The notes beneath the pieces are model-generated. The model was not told the origin of the DNA. It saw only the letters and a list, made by a program, of their open reading frames with translations, and searched no databases. This document shows positions 36,401 through 49,800 of a stretch of DNA of 64,000 nucleotides, in pieces. Made by a program: the position numbers and the translations under genes. The DNA comes from Hydractinia symbiolongicarpus (Eukaryota; Cnidaria; Hydrozoa; Anthoathecata; Hydractiniidae). Each line of letters starts with the position of its first letter. Positions within the stretch are counted from its first letter, which is position 1. Location of the stretch: assembly GCF_029227915.1 (NCBI RefSeq), contig NC_079877.1, forward strand, positions 32,949,851 to 33,013,850, written 5' to 3'.

Positions 36401-39400
36401 GTACCCTGTGAGTAAACTCACTTCCAAAAGGGTTGTTTAAATTATCTTTTCACCACTAAAACGCATAAGACTTGTAGTTTTCAGAAATGTTTTCATTTTT
36501 GATGAGACGCCTAATGAAAGTGGTTTAATCGCCGGCAAACGAAAACCCGCGACTTCCCGAAAATCCCGGGTTTGGCCCGTATAGTCGAATGTATACAAAG
36601 AAAGTACCCTGTGAGTAAACTCATTTCCAAAACGATTTTTTAAAGTATCTTTTCACCACTAAAACGCATGAGACTTGTAGTTTTCAAAAATGTTTTCATT
36701 TTTGATGAGACGCTTGTTGAAAGAGGTTTAATCGCCGGCAAACAAAAACCCGCGATTTCCCGTAATTCCCAGGCTTGGCCCGTATAGTCAAAAGTATACA
36801 AAGAAAGTACCCTGTGAGTAAACTCATTTCCAGAACGATTATTTAAATTATTTTTTCACTACTAAAACGCATAAGACTTGTAGTTTTCAGAAATGTTTTC
36901 ATTCTTGATGAGACGCTTAATAAAAGTGGTTTAATCGCCGGCAAACGAAAACCCGCGATTTCCCGTAAATCCCGGCTTTGGCCCGTATAGTCGAATGTAT
37001 ACAAAGAAAGTACCCTGTGAGTAAACTCATTTCCAAAACGATTTTTTAAAGTATCTTTTCACCACTAAAACGCATGAGACTTGTAGTTTTCAAAAATGTT
37101 TTCATTTTTGATGAGACGCTGAATAAAAGAAGTTTAATTGCCGGCAAACGAAAACCCGCTATTTCCCGTAAATCCCGGCTTTGGCCCGTATAGTCGAATG
37201 TATACAAAGAAAGTACCCAGGGAGTAAACTCATTTCCAAAACGATTTTTTAAAGTATCTTTTCACCACTAAAACGCATGAGACTTGTAGTTTTCAAAAAT
37301 ATTTTCATTTTTGATGAGACGCTGAATAAAAGAAGTTTAATTGCCGGCAAACGAAAACCCACCAATTCCCGTAAACCCCGGACTCGGCCCGTATAGTCAA
37401 AAGTATACAAAGAAAGTACCCAGGGAGTAAACTCATTTCCCATGTATACAAAGAAAGTACCCTGTGAGTAAACTCACTTCCAAAAGGGTTGTTTAAATTA
37501 TCTTTTCACCACTAAAACGCATGAGACTTGTAGTTTTCAAAAATGTTTTCATTTTTGATAGGACGCTGAATAAAAGAAGTTTAATTGCCCGCAAACGAAA
37601 ACCCGCCATTTCCCGTAAACCCCGGACTGGGCCCGTATAGTCGAATGTATACAAAGAAGGTACCCAGGGTGTAAACTCATTTCCCGAACGATTTTTTAAA
37701 TTATTTTTTCACCACTAAAACGCATGAGACTTGTAGTTTTCAAAAATGTTTTCATTTTTGATGAGACGCTTAATGAAAGAGGTTTAATCGCCGGCAAACA
37801 AAAACCCGCGATTTCACGTAAATCCCGGGCTTGGCCCGTATAGTCGAATGTATACAAAGAAAGTACCCTGTGAATAAACTCATTTCCAAAACGATTTTTT
37901 AAAGTATCTTTTCACCACTAAAACGCATGAGACTTGTAGTTTTCAAAAATGTTTTCATTTTTGATGAGACGCTGAATAAAAGAAGTTTAATTGCCGGCAA
38001 ACGAAAACCCGCTATTTCCCGTAAATCCCGGCTTTGGCCCGTATAGTCGAATGTATACAAAGAAAGTACCCAGGGAGTAAACTCATTTCCAAAACGATTT
38101 TTTAAAGTATCTTTTCACCACTAAAACGCATGAGACTTGTAGTTTTCAAAAATATTTTCATTTTTGATGAGACGCTGAATAAAAGAAGTTTAATTGCCGG
38201 CAAACGAAAACCCGCCATTTCCCGTAAACCCCGGACTCGGCCCGTATAGTCAAAAGTATACAAAGAAAGTACGCAGGGAGTAAACTCATTTCCCGAACGA
38301 TTTTTTAAAGTATCTTTTCACCACTAAAACGCATGAGACTTGTAGTTTTCAAAAATGTTTTCATTTTTGATGAGACGCTGAATAAAAGAAGTTTAATTGC
38401 CGGCAAACGAAAACCCGCTATTTCCCGTAAATCCCGGCTTTGGCCCGTATAGTCGAATGTATACAAAGAAAGTACCCAGGGAGTAAACTCATTTCCAAAA
38501 CGATTTTTTAAAGTATCTTTTCACCACTAAAACGCATGAGACTTGTAGTTTTCAAAAATATTTTCATTTTTGATGAGACGCTGAATAAAAGAAGTTTAAT
38601 TGCCGGCAAACGAAAACCCGCCATTTCCCGTAAACCCCGGACTCGGCCCGTATAGTCAAAAGTATACAAAGAAAGTACGCAGGGAGTAAACTCATTTCCC
38701 ATGTATACAAAGAAAGTACCCTGTGAGTAAACTCACTTCCAAAAGGGTTGTTTAAATTATCTTTTCACCACTAAAACGCATGAGACTAGTAGTTTTCAAA
38801 AATGTTTTCATTTTTGATAGGACGCTGAATAAAAGAAGTTTAATTGCCGGCAAACGAAAACCCGCCATTTCCCGTAAACCCCGGACTGGGCCCGTATAGT
38901 CGAATGTATACAAAGAAGGTACCCAGGGTGTAAACTCATTTCCCGAACGATTTTTTAAATTATTTTTTCACCACTAAAACGCATGAGACTTGTAGTTTTC
39001 AAAAATGTTTTCATTTTTGATGAGACGCTTAATGAAAGAGGTTTAATCGCCGGCAAACGAAAACCCGCGATTTCACGTAAATCCCGGGCTTGGCCCGTAT
39101 AGTCAAAAGTATACAAAGAAAGTACCCTGTGAGTAAACTCATTTCCACAACGATTTTTTAAATTATTTTTTCACAACTAAAACGCATAAGACTTGTAGTT
39201 TTCAAAAATGTTTTCATTTTTGATGAGACGCATTAATGAAAGTGGTTTAATCGCCGGCAAACAAAAACCCGCTATTTCCCGTAAATCCCGGCTTTGGCCC
39301 GTATAGTCGAATGTATACAAAGAAAGTACCCAGGGAGTAAACTCATTTCCAGAACGATTTTTTAAATTATTTTTTCACCACTAAAACGCATAAGACTTGT

Positions 39401-42400
39401 AGTTTTCAGAAATGTTTTCATTTTTGATGAGACGCCTAATGAAAGTGGTTTAATCGCCGGCAAACGAAAACCCGCGACTTCCCGAAAATCCCGGGTTTGG
39501 CCCGTATAGTCGAATGTATACAAAGAAAGTACCCTGTGAGTAAACTCATTTCCAAAACGATTTTTTAAAGTATCTTTTCACCACTAAAACGCATGAGACT
39601 TGTAGTTTTCAAAAATGTTTTCATTTTTGATGAGACGCTGAATAAAAAAAGTTTAATTGCCGGCAAACGAAAACCCGCCATTTCCCGTAAACCCCGGACT
39701 CGGCCCGTATAGTCAAAAGTATACAAAGAAAGTACCCAGGGAGTAAACTCATTTTCCATGTATACAAAGAAAGTACCCTGTGAGTAAACTCATTTCCAAA
39801 ACGATTTTTTAAAGTATCTTTTCACCACAAAAACGCATGAGACTTGTAGTTTTCAAAAATGTTTTCATTTTTGATGGGAGGCTGAATAAAAGAAGTTTAA
39901 TCGCCGGCACACGAAAACCCGCGATTTCCCGTAGATCCCGGACTGGGCCCGTATAGTCGAATGTATACAAAAAAGTACCCAGTGTGTAAACTCATTTCCT
40001 GAACGATTTTTTAAATTTTTTTTTCACCACTAAAACGCATGAGACTTCTAGTTTTCAAAAATGGTTTCATTTTTGATGAGACGCTTAATGAAAGAGGTTT
40101 AATCGCCGGCAAACGAAAACCCGCGATTTCCCGTAAATCCCGGGCTTGGCCCGTATAGTCAAAAGTATACAAAGAAAGTACCCTGTGAGTAAACTCATTT
40201 CCAGAACGATTATTTAAATTATTTTTTCACCACTAAAAGGCATGAGACTTGTAGTTTTCAAAAATGTTTTCATTTTTGATGAGACGCTGAATAAAAGAAG
40301 TTTAATTGCCGGCAAACGAATACCCGCCATTTCCCGTAAACCCCGGACTCGGCCCGTATAGTCAAAAGTATACAAAGAAAGTACCCAGGGTGTAAACTCA
40401 TTTCCCGATCGATTTTTTAAATTTTCTTTTCAACACTAGAACGCATGACACTTGTAGTTTTCAAAAATATTTTCATTTTTGATGAGACGCTGAATAAAAG
40501 AAGTTTAATTGCCGGCAAACGAAAACCCGCCATTTCCCGTAAACCCCGGACTCGGCCCGTATAGTCAAAAGTATACAAAGAAAGTACGCAGGGAGTAAAC
40601 TCATTTCCCATGTATACAAAGAAAGTACCCTGTGAGTAAACTCACTTCCAAAAGGGTTGTTTAAATTATCTTTTCACCACTAAAACGCATGAGACTAGTA
40701 GTTTTCAAAAATGTTTTCATATTTGATAGGACGCTGAATAAAAGAAGTTTAATTGCCGGCAAACGAAAACCCGCCATTTCCCGTAAACCCCGGACTGGGC
40801 CCGTATAGTCGAATGTATACAAAGAAGGTACCCAGGGTGTAAACTCATTTCCCGAACGATTTTTTAAATTATTTTTTCACCACTAAAACGCATGAGACTT
40901 GTAGTTTTCAAAAATGTTTTCATTTTTGATGAGACGCTTAATGAAAGAGGTTTAATCGCCGGCAAACGAAAACCCGCGATTTCACGTAAATCCCGGGCTT
41001 GGCCCGTATAGTCAAAAGTATACAAAGAAAGTACCCTGTGAGTAAACTCATTTCCACAACGATTTTTTAAATTATTTTTTCACAACTAAAACGCATAAGA
41101 CTTGTAGTTTTCAAAAATGTTTTCATTTTTGATGAGACGCATTAATGAAAGTGGTTTAATCGCCGGCAAACAAAAACCCGCTATTTCCCGTAAATCCCGG
41201 CTTTGGCCCGTATAGTCGAATGTATACAAAGAAAGTACCCAGGGAGTAAACTCATTTCCAGAACGATTTTTTAAATTATTTTTTCACCACTAAAACGCAT
41301 AAGACTTGTAGTTTTCAGAAATGTTTTCATTTTTGATGAGACGCCTAATGAAAGTGGTTTAATCGCCGGCAAACGAAAACCCGCGACTTCCCGAAAATCC
41401 CGGGTTTGGCCCGTATAGTCGAATGTATACAAAGAAAGTACCCTGTGAGTAAACTCATTTCCAAAACGATTTTTTAAAGTATCTTTTCACCACTAAAACG
41501 CATGAGACTTGTAGTTTTCAAAAATGTTTTCATTTTTGATGAGACGCTGAATAAAAAAAGTTTAATTGCCGGCAAACGAAAACCCGCCATTTCCCGTAAA
41601 CCCCGGACTCGGCCCGTATAGTCAAAAGTATACAAAGAAAGTACCCAGGGAGTAAACTCATTTTCCATGTATACAAAGAAAGTACCCTGTGAGTAAACTC
41701 ATTTCCAAAACGATTTTTTAAAGTATCTTTTCACCACAAAAACGCATGAGACTTGTAGTTTTCAAAAATGTTTTCATTTTTGATGGGAGGCTGAATAAAA
41801 GAAGTTTAATCGCCGGCACACGAAAACCCGCGATTTCCCGTAGATCCCGGACTGGGCCCGTATAGTCGAATGTATACAAAAAAGTACCCAGTGTGTAAAC
41901 TCATTTCCTGAACGATTTTTTAAATTTTTTTTTCACCACTAAAACGCATGAGACTTCTAGTTTTCAAAAATGGTTTCATTTTTGATGAGACGCTTAATGA
42001 AAGAGGTTTAATCGCCGGCAAACGAAAACCCGCGATTTCCCGTAAATCCCGGGCTTGGCCCGTATAGTCAAAAGTATACAAAGAAAGTACCCTGTGAGTA
42101 AACTCATTTCCAGAACGATTATTTAAATTATTTTTTCACCACTAAAAGGCATGAGACTTGTAGTTTTCAAAAATGTTTTCATTTTTGATGAGACGCTGAA
42201 TAAAAGAAGTTTAATTGCCGGCAAACGAATACCCGCCATTTCCCGTAAACCCCGGACTCGGCCCGTATAGTCAAAAGTATACAAAGAAAGTACCCAGGGT
42301 GTAAACTCATTTCCCGATCGATTTTTTAAATTTTCTTTTCAACACTAGAACGCATGACACTTGTAGTTTTCAAAAATGTTTTCATTTTTGATGAGACGCT

Positions 42401-45400
42401 TATTGAAAGAGGTTTAATCGCCGGCAAACGAAAACCCGCGATTTCCCGTAAATCCCGGGCTTGGCCCGTATAGTCAAAAGTATACAAAGAAAGTACCCTG
42501 TGAGTAAACTCATTTCCAGAACGATTTTTTAAATTATTTTTTCACCACTAAAACGCATAAGACTTGTAGTTTTTAGAAATGTTTTCATTCTTGATGAGAC
42601 GCATTAATGAAAGTGGTTTAATCGCCGGCAAACAAAAACCCGCTATTTCCCGTAAATCCCGGCTTTGGCCCGTATAGTCAAATGTATACAAAGAAAGTAC
42701 CCAGGGAGTAAACTCATTTCCAAAACGATTTTTTAAAGTATCTTTTCACCACTAAAACGCATGAGACTTGTAGTTTTAAAAATATTTTCATTTTTGATGA
42801 GACGCTGAATAAAAGAAGTTTAATTGCCGGCAAACGAAAACCCACCATTTCCCGTAAACCCCGGACTCGGCCCGTATAGTCAAAAGTATACAAAGAAAGT
42901 ACCCAGGGAGTAAACTCATTTCCCATGTATACAAAGAAAGTACCCTGTGAGTAAACTCACTTCCAAAAGGGTTGTTTAAATTATCTTTTCACCACTAAAA
43001 CGCATGAGACTTGTAGTTTTCAAAAATGTTTTCATTTTTGATAGGACGCTGAATAAAAGAAGTTTAATTGCCCGCAAACGAAAACCCGCCATTTCCCGTA
43101 AACCCCGGACTGGGCCCGTATAGTCGAATGTATACAAAGAAGGTACCCAGGGTGTAAACTCATTTCCCGAACGATTTTTTAAATTATTTTTTCACCACTA
43201 AAACGCATGAGACTTGTAGTTTTCAAAAATGTTTTCATTTTTGATGAGACGCTTAATGAAAGAGGTTTAATCGCCGGCAAACAAAAACCCGCGATTTCAC
43301 GTAAATCCCGGGCTTGGCCCGTATAGTCGAATGTATACAAAGAAAGTACCCTGTGAATAAACTCATTTCCAAAACGATTTTTTAAAGTATCTTTTCACCA
43401 CTAAAACGCATGAGACTTGTAGTTTTCAAAAATGTTTTCATTTTTGATGAGACGCTGAATAAAAGAAGTTTAATTGCCGGCAAACGAAAACCCGCTATTT
43501 CCCGTAAATCCCGGCTTTGGCCCGTATAGTCGAATGTATACAAAGAAAGTACCCAGGGAGTAAACTCATTTCCAAAACGATTTTTTAAAGTATCTTTTCA
43601 CCACTAAAACGCATGAGACTTGTAGTTTTCAAAAATATTTTCATTTTTGATGAGACGCTGAATAAAAGAAGTTTAATTGCCGGCAAACGAAAACCCGCCA
43701 TTTCCCGTAAACCCCGGACTCGGCCCGTATAGTCAAAAGTATACAAAGAAAGTACGCAGGGAGTAAACTCATTTCCCATGTATACAAAGAAAGTACCCTG
43801 TGAGTAAACTCACTTCCAAAAGGGTTGTTTAAATTATCTTTTCACCACTAAAACGCATGAGACTAGTAGTTTTCAAAAATGTTTTCATTTTTGATAGGAC
43901 GCTGAATAAAAGAAGTTTAATTGCCGGCAAACGAAAACCCGCCATTTCCCGTAAACCCCGGACTGGGCCCGTATAGTCGAATGTATACAAAGAAGGTACC
44001 CAGGGTGTAAACTCATTTCCCGAACGATTTTTTAAATTATTTTTTCACCACTAAAACGCATGAGACTTGTAGTTTTCAAAAATGTTTTCATTTTTGATGA
44101 GACGCTTAATGAAAGAGGTTTAATCGCCGGCTAACGAAAACCCGCGATTTCACGTAAATCCCGGGCTTGGCCCGTATAGTCAAAAGTATACAAAGAAAGT
44201 ACCCTGTGAGTAAACTCATTTCCACAACGATTTTTTAAATTATTTTTTCACAACTAAAACGCATAAGACTTGTAGTTTTCAAAAATGTTTTCATTTTTGA
44301 TGAGACGCATTAATGAAAGTGGTTTAATCGCCGGCAAACAAAAACCCGCTATTTCCCGTAAATCCCGGCTTTGGCCCGTATAGTCGAATGTATAAAAAGA
44401 AAGTACCCAGGGAGTAAACTCATTTCCAGAACGATTTTTTAAATTATTTTTTCACCACTAAAACGCATAAGACTTGTAGTTTTCAGAAATGTTTTCATTT
44501 TTGATGAGACGCCTAATGAAAGTGGTTTAATCGCCGGCAAACGAAAACCCGCGACTTCCCGAAAATCCCGGGTTTGGCCCGTATAGTCGAATGTATACAA
44601 AGAAAGTACCCTGTGAGTAAACTCATTTCCAAAACGATTTTTTAAAGTATCTTTTCACCACTAAAACGCATGAGACTTGTAGTTTTCAAAAATGTTTTCA
44701 TTTTTGATGAGACGCTGAATAAAAAAAGTTTAATTGCCGGCAAACGAAAACCCGCCATTTCCCGTAAACCCCGGACTCGGCCCGTATAGTCAAAAGTATA
44801 CAAAGAAAGTACCCAGGGAGTAAACTCATTTTCCATGTATACAAAGAAAGTACCCTGTGAGTAAACTCATTTCCAAAACGATTTTTTAAAGTATCTTTTC
44901 ACCACTAAAACGCATGAGACTTGTAGTTTTCAAAAATGTTTTCATTTTTGATTGGAGGCTGAATAAAAGAAGTTTAATCGCCGGCACACGAAAACCCGCG
45001 ATTTCCCGTAGATCCCGGACTGGGCCCGTATAGTCGAATGTATACAAAAAAGTACCCAGTGTGTAAACTCATTTCCTGAACGATTTTTTAAATTTTTTTT
45101 TCACCACTAAAACGCATGAGACTTCTAGTTTTCAAAAATGGTTTCATTTTTGATGAGACGCCTAATGAAAGAGGTTTAATCGCCGGCAAACGAAAACCCG
45201 CGATTTCCCGTAAATCCCGGGCTTGGCCCGTATAGTCAAAAGTATACAAAGAAAGTACCCTGTGAGTAAACTCATTTCCAGAACGATTATTTAAATTATT
45301 TTTTCACCACTAAAAGGCATGAGACTTGTAGTTTTCAAAATTGTTTTCATTTTTGATGAGACGCTGAATAAAAGAAGTTTAATTGCCGGCAAACGAATAC

Positions 45401-48400
45401 CCGCCATTTCCCGTAAACCCCGGACTCGGCCCGTATAGTCAAAAGTATACAAAGAAAGTACTCAGGGTGTAAACTCATTTCCCGATCGATTTTTTAAATC
45501 TTCTTTTCAACACTAGAACGCATGACACTTGTAGTTTTCAAAAATGTTTTCATTTTTGATGAGACGCTTATTGAAAGAGGTTTAATCGCCGGCAAACGAA
45601 AACCCGCGATTTCCCGTAAATCCCGGGCTTGGCCCGTATAGTCAAAAGTATACAAAGAAAGTACCCTGTGAGTAAACTCATTTCCAGAACGATTTTTTAA
45701 ATTATTTTTCCACCACTAAAACGCATAAGACTTGTAGTTTTTAGAAATGTTTTCATACTTGATGAGACGCATTAATGAAAGTGGTTTAATCGCCGGCAAA
45801 CAAAAACCCGCTATTTCCCGTAAATCCAGGCTTTGGCCCGTATAGTCAAATGTATACAAAGAAAGTACCCAGGGAGTAAACTCATTTCCAAAACGATTTT
45901 TTAAAGTATCTTTTCACCACTAAAACGCATGAGACTAGTAGTTTTCAAAAATGTTTTCATTTTTGATGAAACGCTGAATAAAAGAAGTTTAATTGCCGGC
46001 AAACGAAAACCCGCCATTTCCCGTAAACCCCGGACTGGGCCCGTATAGTCGAATGTATACAAAGAAGGTACCCAGGGTGTAAACTCATTTCCCGAACGAT
46101 TTTTTAAATTATTTTTTCACCACTAAAACGCATAAGACTTGTAGTTTTTAGAAATGTTTTCATTCTTGATGAGACGCATTAATGAAAGTGGTTTAATCGC
46201 CGGCAAACAAAAACCCGCTATTTCCCGTAAATCCAGGCTTTGGCCCGTATAGTCAAATGTATACAAAGAAAGTACCCAGGGAGTAAACTCATTTCCAAAA
46301 CGATTTTTTAAAGTATCTTTTCACCACTAAAACGCATGAGACTAGTAGTTTTCAAAAATGTTTTCATTTTTGATGAAACGCTGAATAAAAGAAGTTTAAT
46401 TGCCGGCAAACGAAAACCCGCCATTTCCCGTAAACCCCGGACTGGGCCCGTATAGTCGAATGTATACAAAGAAGGTACCCAGGATGTAAACTCATTTCCC
46501 GAACGATTTTTTAAATTATTTTTTCACCACTAAAACGCATGAGACTTGTAGTTTTCAAAAATGTTTTCATTTTTGATGAGACGCTTAATGAAAGAGGTTT
46601 AATCGCCGGCAAACGAAAACCCGCGATTTCACGTAAATCCCGGGCTTGGCCCGTATAGTCAAATTTATACAAAGAAAGTACCCTGTGAGTAAACTCATTT
46701 CCACAACGATTTTTTAAATTATTTTTTCACAACTAAAACGCATAAGACTTGTAGTTTTCAAAAATGTTTTCATTTTTGATGAGACGCATTAATGAAAGTG
46801 GTTTAATCGCCGGCAAACAAAAACCCGCTATTTCCCGTAAATCCCGGCTTTGGCCCGTATAGTCGAATGTATACAAAGAAAGTACCCAGGGAGTAAACTC
46901 ATTTCCAGAACGATTTTTTAAATTATTTTTTCACCACTAAAACGCATAAGACTTGTAGTTTTCAGAAATGTTTTCATTTTTGATGAGACGCCTAATGAAA
47001 GTGGTTTAATCGCCGGCAAACGAAAACCCGCGACTTCCCGAAAATCCCGGGTTTGGCCCGTATAGTCGAATGTATACAAAGAAAGTACCCTGTGAGTAAA
47101 CTCATTTCCAAAACGATTTTTTAAAGTATCTTTTCACCACTAAAACGCATGAGACTTGTAGTTTTCAAAAATGTTTTCATTTTTGATGAGACGCTGAATA
47201 AAAAAAGTTTAATTGCCGGCAAACGAAAACCCGCCATTTCCCGTAAACCCCGGACTCGGCCCGTATAGTCAAAAGTATACAAAGAAAGTACCCAGGGAGT
47301 AAACTCATTTTCCATGTATACAAAGAAAGTACCCTGTGAGTAAACTCATTTCCAAAACGATTTTTTAAAGTATCTTTTCACCACTAAAACGCATGAGACT
47401 TGTAGTTTTCAAAAATGTTTTCATTTTTGATGGGAGGCTGAATAAAAGAAGTTTAATCGCCGGCACACGAAAACCCGCGATTTCCCGTAGATCCCGGACT
47501 GGGCCCGTATAGTCGAATGTATACAAAAAAGTACCCAGTGTGTAAACTCATTTCCTGAACGATTTTTTAAATTTTTTTTTCACCACTAAAACGCATGAGA
47601 CTTCTAGTTTTCAAAAATGGTTTCATTTTTGATGAGACGCTTAATGAAAGAGGTTTAATCGCCGGCAAACGAAAACCCGCGATTTCCCGTAAATCCCGGG
47701 CTTGGCCCGTATAGTCAAAAGTATACAAAGAAAGTACCCTGTGAGTAAACTCATTTCCAGAACGATTATTTAAATTATTTTTTCACCACTAAAAGGCATG
47801 AGACTTGTAGTTTTCAAAAATGTTTTCATTTTTGATGAGACGCTGAATAAAAGAAGTTTAATTGCCGGCAAACGAATACCCGCCATTTCCCGTAAACCCC
47901 GGACTCGGCCCGTATAGTCAAAAGTATACAAAGAAAGTACCCAGGGTGTAAACTCATTTCCCGATCGATTTTTTAAATTTTCTTTTCAACACTAGAACGC
48001 ATGACACTTGTAGTTTTCAAAAATGTTTTCATTTTTGATGAGACGCTTATTGAAAGAGGTTTAATCGCCGGCAAACGAAAACCCGCGATTTCCCGTAAAT
48101 CCCGGGCTTGGCCCGTATAGTCAAAAGTATACAAAGAAAGTACCCTGTGAGTAAACTCATTTCCAGAACGATTTTTTAAATTATTTTTTCACCACTAAAA
48201 CGCATAAGACTTGTAGTTTTTAGAAATGTTTTCATTCTTGATGAGACGCATTAATGAAAGTGGTTTAATCGCCGGCAAACAAAAACCCGCTATTTCCCGT
48301 AAATCCCGGCTTTGGCCCGTATAGTCGAATGTATACAAAGAAAGTACCCAGGGAGTAAACTCATTTCCAAAACGATTTTTTAAAGTATCTTTTTACCACT

Positions 48401-49800
48401 AAAACGCATGAGACTTGTAGTTTTCAAAAATGTTTTCATTTTTGATGAGACGCTGAATAAAAGAAGTTTAATTGCCGGCAAACGAAAACCGCCATTTCCC
48501 GTAAACCCCGGACTCGGCCCGTATAGTCAAAAGTATACAAAGAAAGTACCCAGGGTGTAAACTCATTTCCCGAACGATTTTTTAAATTTTTTTTTCACCA
48601 CTAGAACGCATGACACTTGTAGTTTTCAAAAATGTTTTCATTTCTGATGAGGCGTTTATTGAAAGAGGTTTAATCGCCGGCAAACTAAAACCCGCGATTT
48701 CCCTAAATTCCGGGCTTGGCCCGTATAGTCAAAAGTATACAAAGAAAGTACCCTTTGAGTAAACTCATTTCCAGAACGATTTTTTAAATTATTTTTTCAC
48801 CACTTAAACGCATAAGACTTGTAGTTTTCAGAAATGTTTTCATTTTTGATGAGACGCTTAATGAAAGTGGTTTAATCGCTGGCAAACGAAAACCCGCGAT
48901 TTCCCGTAAACCCCGGACTCGGCCTGTATAGTCAAAAGTATACAAAGAAAGTACCCTGTGAGTAAACTCATTTCCAGAACGATTTTTTAAAATATTTTTT
49001 CACCACTAAAACGCATAAGACTTGTAGTTTTCAGAAATGTTTTCATTCTTGATGAGACGCATTAATGAAAAGGTTTAATCGCCGGCAAACAAAAACCCGC
49101 TATTTCCCGTAAATCCCGGCTTTGGCCCGTATAGTCGAATGTATACAAAGAAAGTACCCAGGGAGTAAACTCATTTCCAAAACGATTTTTTAAAGTATCT
49201 TTTCACCACTAAAACGCATGAGACTTGTAGTTTTCAAAAATGTTTTCATTTTTGATGAGACGCTGAATAAAAGAAGTTTAATTGCCGGCAAACGAAAACC
49301 CGCCATTTCCCGTAAACCCCGGACTCGGCCCGTATAGTAAAAAGTATACAAAGAAAGTACCCAGGGTGTAAACTCATTTCCCGAACGATTTTTTAAATTT
49401 TTTTTTCACCACTAGAACGCATGACACTTGTAGTTTTCAAAAATGTTTTCATTTTTGATGAGACGTTTATTGAAAGAGGTTTAATCGCCGGCAAACGAAA
49501 ACCCGCGATTTCCCTAAATCCCGGGCTTGGCCCGTATAGTCAAAAGTATACAAAGAAAGTACCCTGTGAGTAAACTCATTTCCAGAACGATTTTTTAAAT
49601 TATTTTTTCATCACTTAAACGCATAAGACTTGTAGTTTTCAGAAATGTTTTCATTTTTGATGAGACGCTTAATGAAAGTGGTTTAATCGCTGGCAAACGA
49701 AAACCCGCAATTCCCGTATATCCCGGGTTTGGCCCGTATAGTCGAATGTATACAAAGAAAGTACCCTGTGAGTAAACTCATTTCCAAAACGATTTTTTAA
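33470..49800. repeat. Satellite domain with 1909-bp and 3168-bp HORs
   Basis: Matching compound monomers recur at 1909 bp (35534/37443, 38702/40611, 39759/41668) = 9 x 203 + 2 x 41, and at 3168 bp (40611/43779, 41668/44836) = 15 x 203 + 3 x 41. Counting monomers between 41-bp junctions from 33666 gives 9, 4, 5, 6, 5, 4, 5, 6, 4, 5, 12. A five-monomer block beginning near 39565 (ATTTTCCATG junction, GGGAGGCTG, CAGTGTGTAAAC, ATTATTTAAATT, GAATACCCGCC) recurs near 41474, 44642 and 47121. From 47.3 to 49.8 kb the array is a mosaic of this and the 30-33 kb type. No gene is seen. Confidence 0.9.
45724..46537. repeat. Local tandem duplication of a monomer pair (407 bp)
   Basis: The pair starting CATAAGACTTGTAGTTTTTAG at 45724 is repeated at 46131, including the rare CCAGGCTTTGG core and CATGAGACTAG start. 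The copies differ at a few bases (CATACTTG against CATTCTTG; CCCAGGGTG against CCCAGGATG). It accounts for the long 2479-bp gap between compound monomers at 44836 and 47315. Confidence 0.85.
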